From Mangrovibacterium marinum (GTDB lineage: Bacteria; Bacteroidota; Bacteroidia; Bacteroidales; Prolixibacteraceae), in the NCBI RefSeq assembly GCF_003046625.1, contig NZ_QAAD01000022.1:1-58457 (forward strand): DNA of 58,457 bases. Direction: 5' to 3'. Below, in pieces: positions 9,081 through 17,784 of this stretch (positions are counted from its first letter, which is position 1; the number at the start of each line of letters is the position of its first letter). The notes below the pieces were generated by a model that was not told where the DNA came from, searched no databases, and saw only the letters and a list, made by a program, of their open reading frames with translations. A program made the position numbers and the translations under genes.

Positions 9081-10826
9081 ATGACAACGAACAATGAAGT
9101 TTTGAGCGAAGTAGTAGCCAGAGCAAAGAACTGGCTAAGCGAAGTTTACGATGCGGAGACGAGAAAAGAGGTTCAGCGTATGTTGGATCAGGAAGATAAA
9201 ACTGAATTAATTGATTCATTTTATAAAGATCTGGAATTTGGAACCGGAGGCCTTCGCGGGATCATGGGGGCCGGATCGAACCGGATGAATATTTACACGG
9301 TAGGTGCAGCAACTCAGGGTTTGAGTAACTACCTGAAGAAGGAGTTTGCCAACCAGGAGATTAAGGTGGCCATAGGTTACGATTGCCGAAATAACAGTCG
9401 CTTGTTCGCCGAAAAAAGTGCTGATATTTTCTCGGCAAACGGCATCAAGGTGTATCTATTCGAAGATTTGCGCCCAACGCCGGAGTTGTCGTTTGCGATT
9501 CGCGAGTTAGGTTGCCAGAGTGGTATTATCCTTACGGCCTCGCACAACCCCAAAGAATACAATGGCTATAAAGCATACTGGACCGATGGCTCACAAATCG
9601 TAGGTCCGCACGATAAAAACATCATTGGCGAAGTGCAAAAAGTCAAAGCCGAGGACATCAACTTCAACAAAAACGAAGCACTGATTGAGATTTTGGGTGA
9701 AGAGATGGACAACAAATTTTTAGCACAAGTAAAGACCGTTTCGTTAGCTCCTGAGCTTGTGGCTAAATACAAAGACTTGAAAATCGTTTACACGCCGATT
9801 CACGGAACGGGCGTAAAACTGATTCCTGCTGCGTTGGAAGCTTTTGGCTTCGAAAACGTTATTCATGTGCCTGAGCAGGACGTGGTGAGTGGCGATTTCC
9901 CAACCGTGGTATCTCCAAATCCCGAAGAAACAGCAGCTATGGAAATGGCCATGAAAAAAGGTGCCGAAGTGGATGCCGATGTGGTTTTGGCTTCCGACCC
10001 GGATGCTGACCGTCTTGGGGTAGCTGTTAAAAACGACAAAGGTGAGTTTATCATTATTAATGGTAACCAAACTGCTTTGCTCTTCATTTATTACATCATT
10101 ACACGAATGAAAGAGAGCAATGCCCTGAAAGGGAATGAATATGTGGTGAAAACAATCGTGTCGACGGAGAAGATTGCAGAAATAGCAGCCAAAAACGGAA
10201 TTGAGTTCTTCGATGTTTATACCGGCTTTAAATACATCGCTGAAGTGATTCGCGAAAACGAAGGCGTGAAACGATTCATTGGTGGTGGCGAGGAAAGCTT
10301 CGGGTTTATGCCGGCTGACTTTGTGCGCGATAAAGATGCTGTTTCGGCTTGTGCGTTGATGGGCGAGATTGCAGCCTGGGCTAAAGACCAAGGCAAAAGC
10401 TTGTACGAATTGATTCAGGATATTTACCTGGAGTACGGCTTCTCGAAAGAGAAAATGAAATACATCGTTCGTCAGGGGAAAACAGGGGCTGACGAGATTA
10501 AACAGATGATGGTGAATTTCCGCACAAATCCTCCTAAAGCGTTGGGCGGAAGTAAAATGAAAATTGTGAAAGATTATGCCGATCTGAGCGAGAAAAACCT
10601 GTTGACAGGCGAAGTGAACAAACTTGACAAGAAGATTACCGCCGATGTGATGCAGTTCTTCACCGAAGACGGAACAAAGATTTCTGTTCGTCCGTCGGGA
10701 ACCGAACCCAAAATCAAATTCTATTTTGAAGTGGCCGGCGAGTTGAAATCGCGCGCTGATTTCGACGCGGTTGATAAAGCTGCCGAAGCAAAAATTGAAG
10801 CGATTATGGCTGAGTTGGATTTATAA
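9081..10826 (+). CDS. Phosphoglucomutase/phosphomannomutase family protein
   Basis: A 581-residue alpha-D-phosphohexomutase interconverting hexose 6-phosphates and 1-phosphates in the cytoplasm. The phosphoserine loop is TASHNPKEYNGYK, the metal loop is DPDADRLG, the sugar-binding loop is GGGEESFG, and the C-terminal phosphate-binding loop is RPSGTEPKIKFY. The length and the N-terminal GTGGLRGIMG block are those of the long PgcA-like phosphoglucomutases. Placed after the rml genes, it can supply glucose-1-phosphate to RmlA. It ends at a shared terminator facing the M13 peptidase gene. Confidence 0.95.
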   Translation: MTTNNEVLSEVVARAKNWLSEVYDAETRKEVQRMLDQEDKTELIDSFYKDLEFGTGGLRGIMGAGSNRMNIYTVGAATQGLSNYLKKEFANQEIKVAIGYDCRNNSRLFAEKSADIFSANGIKVYLFEDLRPTPELSFAIRELGCQSGIILTASHNPKEYNGYKAYWTDGSQIVGPHDKNIIGEVQKVKAEDINFNKNEALIEILGEEMDNKFLAQVKTVSLAPELVAKYKDLKIVYTPIHGTGVKLIPAALEAFGFENVIHVPEQDVVSGDFPTVVSPNPEETAAMEMAMKKGAEVDADVVLASDPDADRLGVAVKNDKGEFIIINGNQTALLFIYYIITRMKESNALKGNEYVVKTIVSTEKIAEIAAKNGIEFFDVYTGFKYIAEVIRENEGVKRFIGGGEESFGFMPADFVRDKDAVSACALMGEIAAWAKDQGKSLYELIQDIYLEYGFSKEKMKYIVRQGKTGADEIKQMMVNFRTNPPKALGGSKMKIVKDYADLSEKNLLTGEVNKLDKKITADVMQFFTEDGTKISVRPSGTEPKIKFYFEVAGELKSRADFDAVDKAAEAKIEAIMAELDL

Positions 10827-10841
10827 TTCAGACAAATACAC

Positions 10842-10876
10842 AAAAAAAGGCGAGCCTCATACGAAGCTCGCCTTTT
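10842..10876. terminator. Bidirectional intrinsic terminator
   Basis: AAAAGGCGAGC and its exact complement GCTCGCCTTTT are separated by 10 bases, with A and T runs on the two sides. It sits between the convergent phosphohexomutase and M13 peptidase genes and can end transcripts from both. Confidence 0.9.
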
Positions 10877-10894
10877 CTGTTTAATTCGTTGTGA

Positions 10895-12925
10895 TTACCA
10901 GATCACGACACGTTCATCTTCCGGTAAGTACATATAATCCCCCGCTTTAATATCGAAGGCTGCGTAAAACTCAGGCGTGTTGCGCAGTGGTCCCAGCACA
11001 CGGTAACGGCCCAGCGAGTGCACATCAACTTTCGTTAAGCGAAGTTTCTCTTCGTCGCGAATATTTTGCGCCCAAATGTGTGCGTACGATAAAAAGAAAC
11101 GTTGATCAGGTGTGAAGCCATCAATTTGGGGCTCGTCGCCTTTAAGCGCCATCTGCATGGCTGTATACGAGATATTTAAGCCACCCAGGTCGGCAATGTT
11201 TTCACCCAGGGTAAGTTTACCATCGGCTTTTACGGTGTCCAGAACCGTGAATTGGCTGAACTGATTGGCTAAACGTTTCGTTTTTTCGTTGAAACGTTCC
11301 GCATCGTCGGCTTGCCACCAGTCGTTCAGGTTGCCGATCTTATCGTACTGCCGGCCCTGATCGTCAAATCCGTGCGACATCTCGTGGCCGATGACAACTC
11401 CGATAGCGCCGTAATTAATGGCATCGTCAGCGTCCATATAAAAGAAAGGAGGCTGTAGAATTGCTGCCGGGAATACAATTTCGTTAGCCGACGGGTTGTA
11501 GTAGGCATTGACTGTTTGCGGCGTCATTCCCCATTCGGTTTTATCAACCGGTTTATTGACCTTGCTGAGCATATCAGCGAAGTAGAAGTTATTGGCATTT
11601 ACCACGTTTTGGAAATAAGAATCCGGAGTAATTTCCAACGAACTGTAATCTTTCCATTTGTCGGGGTAGCCGATTTTAACCGTAATGGCGTTCAGCTTTT
11701 CAATTGCTTTTTCTTTGGTGGTGTCGCTCATCCAGCTTAGGTTACCGATGCGAACGGCCAAGGCTTTGCGCAGGTTTTCAACCAATTTCAACATCCGTTC
11801 TTTGGCTTCCGGCGGGAAGTATTCTTTCACGTATAACTGGCCTACCGCTTCACCCAAAGCACCGGCTGTTGCTTCCTGAACACGTTTCCAGCGCGGACGT
11901 TGAACCAGACTTCCACTTAAGGTTTTACCATAAAATTCGAAGCTCAGGTCACCCACAGCGTGAGGTAATTCGCTCGAGAAATTGGAAATGGTGTGATATT
12001 TCAGGTATTGTTTCCAGTCGGCAAGCGGTTTTGCTTCCACCATTTGGGCCATTGCCTTCATAAAATCGGGCTGGCAAACAATGAAGTCGCCCGGATTGCT
12101 CAGCTTTACACCATCGAAATAGGCTTTCCAGTTATATTCCGGAGCGGTGGCGATCAACTGATCCAGATTCATCTTATTGTACACCTTGTACGGATCGCGC
12201 TGGTCGAGCATGCTCATCGAAAATTCGGCAATTTCCTTTTCCATGGCATAGATGGTTTCAGCATCTTGCTGAGCACTTTCGGGCTCTTGACCCAAAATCT
12301 GCAGCAGCCCGGCAATGTAAGCGCGGTATTTTTGCTGAATATCTAACGAATGATCATCCTTATTTAAGTAATAATCGCGGTTAGGCATGCCCAGGCCACT
12401 TTGATAGAGGTAGGCCACTTTCATCGCCGAGTTTTTCTGATCGGCGTCGGCATAAATGCCGAACAAGGGGTTCAGACCATACGATTGCCAGGCTGCCAGC
12501 AATTGTTGTAAATCTGCTTTGGACTTCAGCTCGTCGATTTGGCTGAGGTAAGGTTGCAGTGGCGCCAGGTTCCGGGCTTCAATGGCTGTAGTGTCCATGC
12601 CGCTGGCATAGAAGTTTGCAATTTTCTGTTCAATGCTGCCCTGTTTAAAGTTGTTTGAGCTGATAGCCGCAAACAGTTCTTTTACCTGCTTTTCAGCTTC
12701 GTCGCCCAACACATCGAAGGCGCCGTAGCGGCTTTTCTCGTCGGGCAGGGGATGGCGTTTTTTCCATCCTCCGTTGGCGTATTGATCAAAATCGGCTCCC
12801 GGAGCAATGGTTGTGTCCATATCGGCGGGGTCGAGCCCTTTGCCGGCCATTGTTTGAGGACCGTGGCTACACGAAACGGCGGCCATAGCCATCAGGCCAA
12901 GTCCTAATGTTTTGAAATAATTCAT
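10895..12925 (-). CDS. M13 (neprilysin/PepO-like) metallopeptidase, lipoprotein
   Basis: A zinc endopeptidase of family M13, probably anchored in a cell-envelope membrane. I choose the ATG at 12925 because it opens a lipoprotein signal (MNYFKTLGLGLMAMAAVSC, lipobox Cys at residue 19), giving 676 residues; an upstream in-frame start at 13072 would bury this signal. The zinc site is VIGHEMSHGFDDQG at about residue 513, the third ligand is in LGENIADLGG, and NAYYNPSANEIVFPAAILQPP precedes it, all family hallmarks. The C-terminus ends in VVIW, close to the usual family CxxW-like end. Neighbours give no clue to its substrate. Confidence 0.94.
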   Translation of the reverse strand: MNYFKTLGLGLMAMAAVSCSHGPQTMAGKGLDPADMDTTIAPGADFDQYANGGWKKRHPLPDEKSRYGAFDVLGDEAEKQVKELFAAISSNNFKQGSIEQKIANFYASGMDTTAIEARNLAPLQPYLSQIDELKSKADLQQLLAAWQSYGLNPLFGIYADADQKNSAMKVAYLYQSGLGMPNRDYYLNKDDHSLDIQQKYRAYIAGLLQILGQEPESAQQDAETIYAMEKEIAEFSMSMLDQRDPYKVYNKMNLDQLIATAPEYNWKAYFDGVKLSNPGDFIVCQPDFMKAMAQMVEAKPLADWKQYLKYHTISNFSSELPHAVGDLSFEFYGKTLSGSLVQRPRWKRVQEATAGALGEAVGQLYVKEYFPPEAKERMLKLVENLRKALAVRIGNLSWMSDTTKEKAIEKLNAITVKIGYPDKWKDYSSLEITPDSYFQNVVNANNFYFADMLSKVNKPVDKTEWGMTPQTVNAYYNPSANEIVFPAAILQPPFFYMDADDAINYGAIGVVIGHEMSHGFDDQGRQYDKIGNLNDWWQADDAERFNEKTKRLANQFSQFTVLDTVKADGKLTLGENIADLGGLNISYTAMQMALKGDEPQIDGFTPDQRFFLSYAHIWAQNIRDEEKLRLTKVDVHSLGRYRVLGPLRNTPEFYAAFDIKAGDYMYLPEDERVVIW

Positions 12926-13130
12926 CTGCTTATTCGAATTAATTGTTTGGATATTGGGTATGCGAAAGGGCCGATAAATTACAGTTTGCAGGCTGCTTTT
13001 TTTTATTTTCGCGAGCAAATGAGCTCGTGACGGCTTCAACTGTTGTAGCGGAAATTTTCCTGTTTCATTCATTTCGGAATCAATTTGAAGGCCGATAAAA
13101 TTTTAACTTCCTATCTGTAGACTATTTTTT

Positions 13131-13138
13131 TATCTTTG
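13131..13138 (+). promoter_or_regulatory. -7 element upstream of guaA
   Basis: TATCTTTG matches TAnnTTTG and lies 23 bp before the guaA start. A clear TTG box at 19-21 bp upstream is missing, so this is a half-supported promoter. Confidence 0.45.
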
Positions 13139-13161
13139 CGCTTTCAATAAAAATCAGATTC

Positions 13162-14691
13162 ATGCAAGAGAAAATTCTTATTCTTGATTTTGGTTCCCAG
13201 TACACGCAATTGATCGGTCGACGTGTGCGCGAGCTGAATATCTATTGTGAAATTCACCCGTTTAACCATTTTCCGGCAATCGACGAAACCGTCAAAGGGG
13301 TCATCCTGAGTGGTAGCCCTTCATCGGTTCGCGACGAAAATGCACCAATCCCTGATCTTTCGGCCATTAAAGGGAAAATGCCTTTGCTGGGCGTTTGCTA
13401 TGGTGCGCAATACCTGGCGCATCATTACGGAGGCGAAGTGTTGCCTTCGGATTCACGTGAGTATGGTCGTGCTAACCTGGGGTATATCGATCAGGAAAAC
13501 GAATTGTTCAAGCATCTGACTTTAAACACACAGGTGTGGATGTCGCACGGCGATACCATCGAGCGCTTGCCTGAAAACTACCAGGTGATTGCGTCGACTG
13601 CCGATGTGAAAAACGCCGCCTACAAAATCGGAGGTGAAGATACCTGGGCTATCCAGTTCCACCCCGAAGTGTACCACACAACCGAAGGAACCCAGTTGCT
13701 GAAGAACTTCGCTGTGGGTATTTGCGGTTGCAAACAAGACTGGACACCTGCTTCGTTCATTGAAACGACCGTGGCGCAACTGAAAGAGAAGATTGGTGAC
13801 GACAAAGTTGTTCTCGGTCTTTCAGGTGGTGTTGACTCGACGGTAGCCGGGGTGTTGCTGAACAAAGCAATCGGCGATAAGTTGACTTGTATCTTTGTTG
13901 ACAACGGTTTGTTGCGCAAGAATGAGTTCGAAGCTGTTTTGGATTCCTATAAAGGAATGGGCTTGAACGTGATCGGCGTTAACTCGAAAGATCGTTTCTA
14001 CAAGGACCTGGCCGGCATTACCGATCCGGAACAAAAACGGAAGATTATTGGCCGCGACTTCATCGAAGTATTCGACGAGGAAGCACACAAAATACAAGAT
14101 GTAAAATGGTTGGGGCAAGGTACCATTTACCCCGACGTGATTGAGTCGGTATCGGTAAACGGACCATCGGCAACCATTAAATCGCACCACAACGTTGGTG
14201 GTTTGCCCGAGAAGATGAACCTGAAAGTGGTTGAACCGTTGAACCTGCTGTTTAAAGACGAAGTTCGCCGCGTAGGTAAAGCGCTGGGCATTAAAGACGA
14301 ATTGCTGGGCCGTCACCCCTTCCCGGGACCAGGCTTGGGTATTCGGATCCTGAGCGATATTACACCCGAGAAAGTGCGCATCCTGCAAGAAGCCGACTAC
14401 ATTTTCATCAACGGATTGAAAGAGTGGGGGCTTTACGACGACGTATGGCAAGCTGGCGTGATGTTGTTGCCGGTACAGTCGGTAGGTGTGATGGGCGATG
14501 AGCGTACGTACGAAAATGTTGTTGCGCTGCGTGCTGTCATGTCAACCGATGGTATGACGGCCGACTGGGTGCACCTGCCTTACGAGTTCCTGGCCAAAAT
14601 GTCGAACGAGATCATCAACAAAGTGCGTGGCATCAACCGCGTAGTTTACGATATCAGCTCGAAACCGCCGGCAACAATCGAATGGGAATAA
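13162..14691 (+). CDS. guaA: GMP synthase (glutamine-hydrolysing)
   Basis: A 509-residue enzyme aminating XMP to GMP. The N-terminal class I glutamine amidotransferase domain has [15 protein letters not shown], with nucleophile Cys79, and QFHPEVYHT with the catalytic His. The ATP pyrophosphatase P-loop [13 protein letters not shown] starts near residue 216. The C-terminal dimerisation domain ends in the conserved [12 protein letters not shown]. It works directly after GuaB, encoded at 38.7-40.2 kb in the same window but in a separate operon. Confidence 0.98.
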   Translation: MQEKILILDFGSQYTQLIGRRVRELNIYCEIHPFNHFPAIDETVKGVILSGSPSSVRDENAPIPDLSAIKGKMPLLGVCYGAQYLAHHYGGEVLPSDSREYGRANLGYIDQENELFKHLTLNTQVWMSHGDTIERLPENYQVIASTADVKNAAYKIGGEDTWAIQFHPEVYHTTEGTQLLKNFAVGICGCKQDWTPASFIETTVAQLKEKIGDDKVVLGLSGGVDSTVAGVLLNKAIGDKLTCIFVDNGLLRKNEFEAVLDSYKGMGLNVIGVNSKDRFYKDLAGITDPEQKRKIIGRDFIEVFDEEAHKIQDVKWLGQGTIYPDVIESVSVNGPSATIKSHHNVGGLPEKMNLKVVEPLNLLFKDEVRRVGKALGIKDELLGRHPFPGPGLGIRILSDITPEKVRILQEADYIFINGLKEWGLYDDVWQAGVMLLPVQSVGVMGDERTYENVVALRAVMSTDGMTADWVHLPYEFLAKMSNEIINKVRGINRVVYDISSKPPATIEWE

Positions 14692-14715
14692 TTCCCGAAC
14701 AAATGATATAGCAAG

Positions 14716-14741
14716 AAGGGAGCCGGATGGTTCCCTTTTTT
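14716..14741 (+). terminator. Intrinsic terminator after guaA
   Basis: AAGGGAGCC pairs with GGTTCCCTT (one G-U pair) around a 4-base loop and is followed by a run of Ts, 24 bp after the guaA stop codon. Confidence 0.8.
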
Positions 14742-15057
14742 TATTGAAGCTCCCGTCGGGTGAAGCGCCTGCCTGCGGTAGGCCGGGTTTCAAACCGCAT
14801 CGGGGATGCCTTAGGGACGGCCCCCGTCGCCCCCACTCTGTATGCAGAGAGGGGACAGAATTGAATTAATCCGCCAGGATTGGTTCAATTCAGGGGAGAG
14901 TTACCGAGGGCTGCTGGTATATGCTTTGAAAGTTCCTTTCACGGCGTTTCAGAGGCTGCTTCTTCTGGTTCTACTTTTGATTAAAGAGGATCTTTGTTCT
15001 ACCGGACGGGTTTTCATTTTTGTAGTGACACAAAAACGAAACAAAAAGGTCATGGCT

Positions 15058-15177
15058 GATTTTTATCTGCAACCTCCATCTGCCGAAAAGCTAAGTTCAT
15101 CCGGGTGATCTCCGACTCACGTCGGAGCTTCCCGGGTTCACTAAGCTTTTCGTTTGATTTCGGCATTGATAAAAATA
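15058..15177 (+). repeat. Palindromic core, copy 1
   Basis: A 120-bp imperfect palindrome bounded by GATTTTTATC and GATAAAAATA. Inside, CGAAAAGCT(T)AG-type arms and CCGGG/CCCGG arms fold back on a GC-rich centre with complementary ATCTCCGAC/GTCGGAG. Lies in the first tandem unit. Confidence 0.85.
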
Positions 15178-15479
15178 GGCCAACCGGGTTCCAATTTTTT
15201 GGCATTGATCAAACCTCATTCTTATGCGTGGATGCGTTTTTTGCAATCTACCTGTAGCTTCGGGGTTCCCCGCTCTGCCCGCAGAGAGGGGACAGAATTG
15301 AATTAATCCGTTCGGATTAATTCAGTTCAGGGGAGAGTTACAGCGAACTGCAGGTATGCGCTTTGAAAGTCTCTTCCGCGGCATTTCAGAACCTACTCTT
15401 GCTCTATCAGGATCTTTGTCCTACCGGACGGGTTTTCATTTTTGTAGTGACACAAAAACGAAACAAAAAGGTCATGGCT

Positions 15480-15599
15480 GATTTTTATCTGCAACCTCCA
15501 TCTGCCGAAAAGCTAAGTTCATCCGGGTGATCTCCGACTCACGTCGGAGCTTCCCGGGTTCACTAAGCTTTTCGTTTGATTTCGACATTGATAAAAATA
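15480..15599 (+). repeat. Palindromic core, copy 2
   Basis: Nearly identical to copy 1 and in the same orientation, in the second tandem unit. Bounded by GATTTTTATC and GATAAAAATA. Confidence 0.85.
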
Positions 15600-15901
15600 G
15601 GCCAACCGGGTTCCAACTTTTTGGCATTGATCAAACCTCATTCTTATGCGTGGATGCGTTTTTTGCAATCTACCTGTAGCTTCGGGGTTCCCCGCTCTGT
15701 ATGCAGAGAGGGGACAGAATTGAATTAATCCGCTCGGATTAATTCAATTCAGGGGAGAGTTACAGCGAACTGCAGGTATGCGCTTTGAAAGTCTCTTCCG
15801 CGGCATTTCAGAACCTACTCTTGCTCTATCAGGATCTTTGTTCTACCGGACGGGTTTTCATTTTTGTAGTGACACAAAAACGAAACAAAAAGGTCATGGC
15901 T

Positions 15902-16021
15902 GATTTTTATCTGCAACCGCCATCTGCCGAAAAGCTAAGTTCATCCGGGTGATCTCCTTCTGTCGGCGGAGCTTCCCGGGTTCACTAAGCTTTTCGTTTG
16001 ATCTCGACATTGATAAAAATA
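15902..16021 (+). repeat. Palindromic core, copy 3
   Basis: Same orientation as copies 1 and 2, in the third tandem unit. The tip of the stem-loop differs (TCTCCTTCTGTCGGCGGAG), so the loop has diverged while the arms are kept. Confidence 0.85.
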
Positions 16022-16499
16022 GGCCAACCGGGTTCCAACTTTTTGGCATTGATCAAACCTCATTCTTATGCGTGGATGCGTTTTTTGCAATCTACCTGTA
16101 GCTTCGGGGTTCCCCGCTCTGTATGCAGAGAGGGGACAGAATTGAATTAATCCGCTCGGATTAATTCAATTCAGGGGAGAGTTACAGCGAACTGCTGGTA
16201 TATGCTTTGAAAGTTCCTTTCACGGCGTTTCAGAGGCTGCTTCTTCTGGTTCTACTTTTGATTAAAGAGGAACCTTGTCCTACCGGACGGGTTTTCATTT
16301 TTGTAGTGACACAAAAACGAAACAAAAAGGTCATGGCTGTTTTGGACAACAACCCGACAACCCGACAACATGAGACAACCACGACAACGAGATATCAGTT
16401 AAGCTACCCCAATAGCATCCCTCCGGGATTGCGCTGAGCCTATCGGTTCGCTTTTCACCTTTCAGCATTCACGTGGAAAAACAATTGGTATCGTAGGCG

Positions 16500-17097
16500 G
16501 TGCTCATGGCGTGGGGACGCAATTCGGAAGTCTTTTTTTCGTGCTCATGGCATGGGGAAGCAATTCGGAAGTCTTTTTTGCATGCTCATAGCATGGGGAA
16601 GCAATTCGGAAGTCTTTTTTGCGTGCTCATAGCGTGGGGACGCAATTCGGAACTCTTTTTTGCGTGCTCATAGCATGGGGAAGCAATTCGGAAGTCTTTT
16701 TTGCATGCTCATGGCGTGGGGAAGCAATTCGGAAGTCTTTTTTTCGTGCTCATAGCATGGGGAAGCAATTTAGAAGTCTTTTTTGAGTGCTCATGGCGTG
16801 AGCAGTTAATTGTTGAGCAACATTTTCGTGCTCATGGCGTGAGCGGCCAATTGTTGGGCAACATTTTCGTCCTCATGGCGTGGGCAGCCAATTGTTGAGC
16901 AACATTTTCGTCCTCATGGCGTGGGCGGCCAATTGTTGGGCAACATTTTCGTCCTCATGGCGTGGGCAGCCAATTGTTGAGCAACATTTTCGTCCTCATG
17001 GCGTGAGCAGCCAATTGTTGTGTAACATTTTCGTCGTCATGGCGTGGGCGGCCAATTGTTGGGCAACATTTTCGTCCTCATGGCGTGAGCAGCGATA
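16500..17097 (+). repeat. 41-bp tandem array, fourteen full units in two subtypes
   Basis: Units begin at 16500 and recur at exactly 41 bp (16541, 16582, 16623, 16664, 16705, 16746, 16787, 16828, 16869, 16910, 16951, 16992, 17033), with a partial unit from 17074. All share CTCATGGCGTG-like starts. The first seven (type A) have GCAATTCGGAAGTC followed by a T run. From 16787 the units (type B) have CAATTGTTG and CAACATTTTC, which form a short hairpin TGTTG-N2-CAACA. Within type B, two variants mostly alternate, which points to duplication of an 82-bp dimer. 41 is not a multiple of three, so it is not a coding repeat. There are no unique spacers, so it is not CRISPR. Confidence 0.95.
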
Positions 17098-17225
17098 AAA
17101 TGAACCCGGATGGGGTCTTGTCTTCAACTTTCATCGTCCGAAAACGAACTTCGCGGCTACTGCCGGTCGCCAATTGTAATTTCAGCATTCGGTCTAAGAC
17201 ACCGTCTGTAAAACGGTATAAAACG

Positions 17226-17262
17226 AAGCTGCCAGGACATTTGCGATGCCTGGCAGCTTTTT
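17226..17262 (+). terminator. Strong intrinsic terminator with no gene upstream
   Basis: AAGCTGCCAGG and its exact complement CCTGGCAGCTT enclose 12 bases and are followed by Ts. The 130 bp before it hold no open frame that I can support; a small hairpin ACCGT-ACGGT precedes it. It could end an unknown small RNA or readthrough from the repeat array. Confidence 0.75.
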
Positions 17263-17294
17263 GAAATATGTAATCTAACTCGTTTAAGTTGAAT

Positions 17295-17348
17295 GGCGAT
17301 CAACAGCGAAGGAGCTCGTTTTGCCGACTTCCTTCGCTGTTGATCGCC
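17295..17348. repeat. Perfect 19-bp inverted repeat (hairpin)
   Basis: GGCGATCAACAGCGAAGGA is followed after 16 bases by its exact reverse complement. It occupies the position that in the tandem units is taken by the GAATTGAATTAATCCG palindrome, just before the shared repeat block. No T run follows, so it is not a typical terminator. Confidence 0.85.
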
Positions 17349-17360
17349 TCTCTGTTTTGT

Positions 17361-17766
17361 TCAGAAAGTCTCTTTTTCGACGCTTTAGAGCCTATTCCTT
17401 CACTTCAACTTTTGATCAAAAATGAATCTTTTGTCCTACCGGACGGGTTTTCATTTTTGTAGTGACACAAAAACGAAACAAAAAGGTCATGGCTGATTTT
17501 TATCAAGACCTCCATCAAACGAAAAGCTTAGAGAAACCGGGAAGCTCCGTCGTGAGACGGAGATCACCCGGTTGAACTTAGCTTTTCGGCAGATGGCGGT
17601 TGCAGATAAAAATAGGCCAACCGGTTCCCAACTTTTTCTCATTGATCGAAACGCCTTCTTTCTTGTTGATGGCGTTTTAGACCGACAACCCGACAACTTT
17701 TGAGAACAACGACAACAGCATCGTTGAAAAAATCCGAAACTTTCATCCCTGTTGGTGATTACCCGG
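17361..17766 (+). repeat. Dispersed repeat copy with inverted palindromic core
   Basis: Shares with the tandem units the CCTACCGGACGGG/TTTTTGTAGTGACACAAAAA block and CATGGCTG. It ends in GACAACCCGACAAC and TTTCATCCCTGTTGGTGATT, as do the copies at 43 and 57 kb. The core between GATTTTTATC (17494) and GATAAAAATA (to 17614) reads in the opposite direction to the other cores, while the flanks keep their direction. The copy ends 19 bp from the stop of the PL11 lyase gene. Confidence 0.85.
17494..17614 (-). repeat. Palindromic core, copy 4, inverted orientation
   Basis: The reverse complement of this segment matches copy 5 at 57364-57483 almost base for base (GAAAAGCTAAGTTCA, CCGGGTGATCTCCGTC, TTTGATGGAGGTC in order). 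The outer flanks do not flip. Confidence 0.85.
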
Positions 17767-17784
17767 AATCATGCAGGTTTTTCT

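Larger units (their letters stand above)
14836..16345 (+). repeat. Four tandem copies of a 422-437 bp palindrome-rich repeat
   Basis: Near-identical units start at 14836, 15273, 15695 and 16117 (periods 437, 422, 422); the fourth is cut short at about 16345. Each begins with a small hairpin (CTCTG, 4 bases, CAGAG) and an inverted repeat; in the third and fourth units GAATTGAATTAATCCG is followed by a perfect 16-base complement after 2 bases. Then comes a conserved block including CCTACCGGACGGG and TTTTTGTAGTGACACAAAAA. The first three units carry the 120-bp palindromic core. Small open frames inside are not conserved as proteins. The intervening sequence 14742-14835 shows nothing recognisable. 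Confidence 0.9.

Noticed and set aside
9744-10391. 215-codon frame antisense to the phosphohexomutase
   Set aside because: Overlaps all catalytic motifs of a clear gene on the other strand and has no family signal.
14842-16437. Small frames inside the tandem repeats (14842-15108, 16207-16437)
   Set aside because: They fall inside palindromic repeat units, change length between copies and have no domain.
16500-17097. CRISPR array
   Set aside because: Units are contiguous at 41 bp with no unique spacers and no cas genes in the window.
16701-17098. Open reading frames across the 41-bp array
   Set aside because: They arise because three units make 123 bp without stops; the translation is a simple repeat with no start context.
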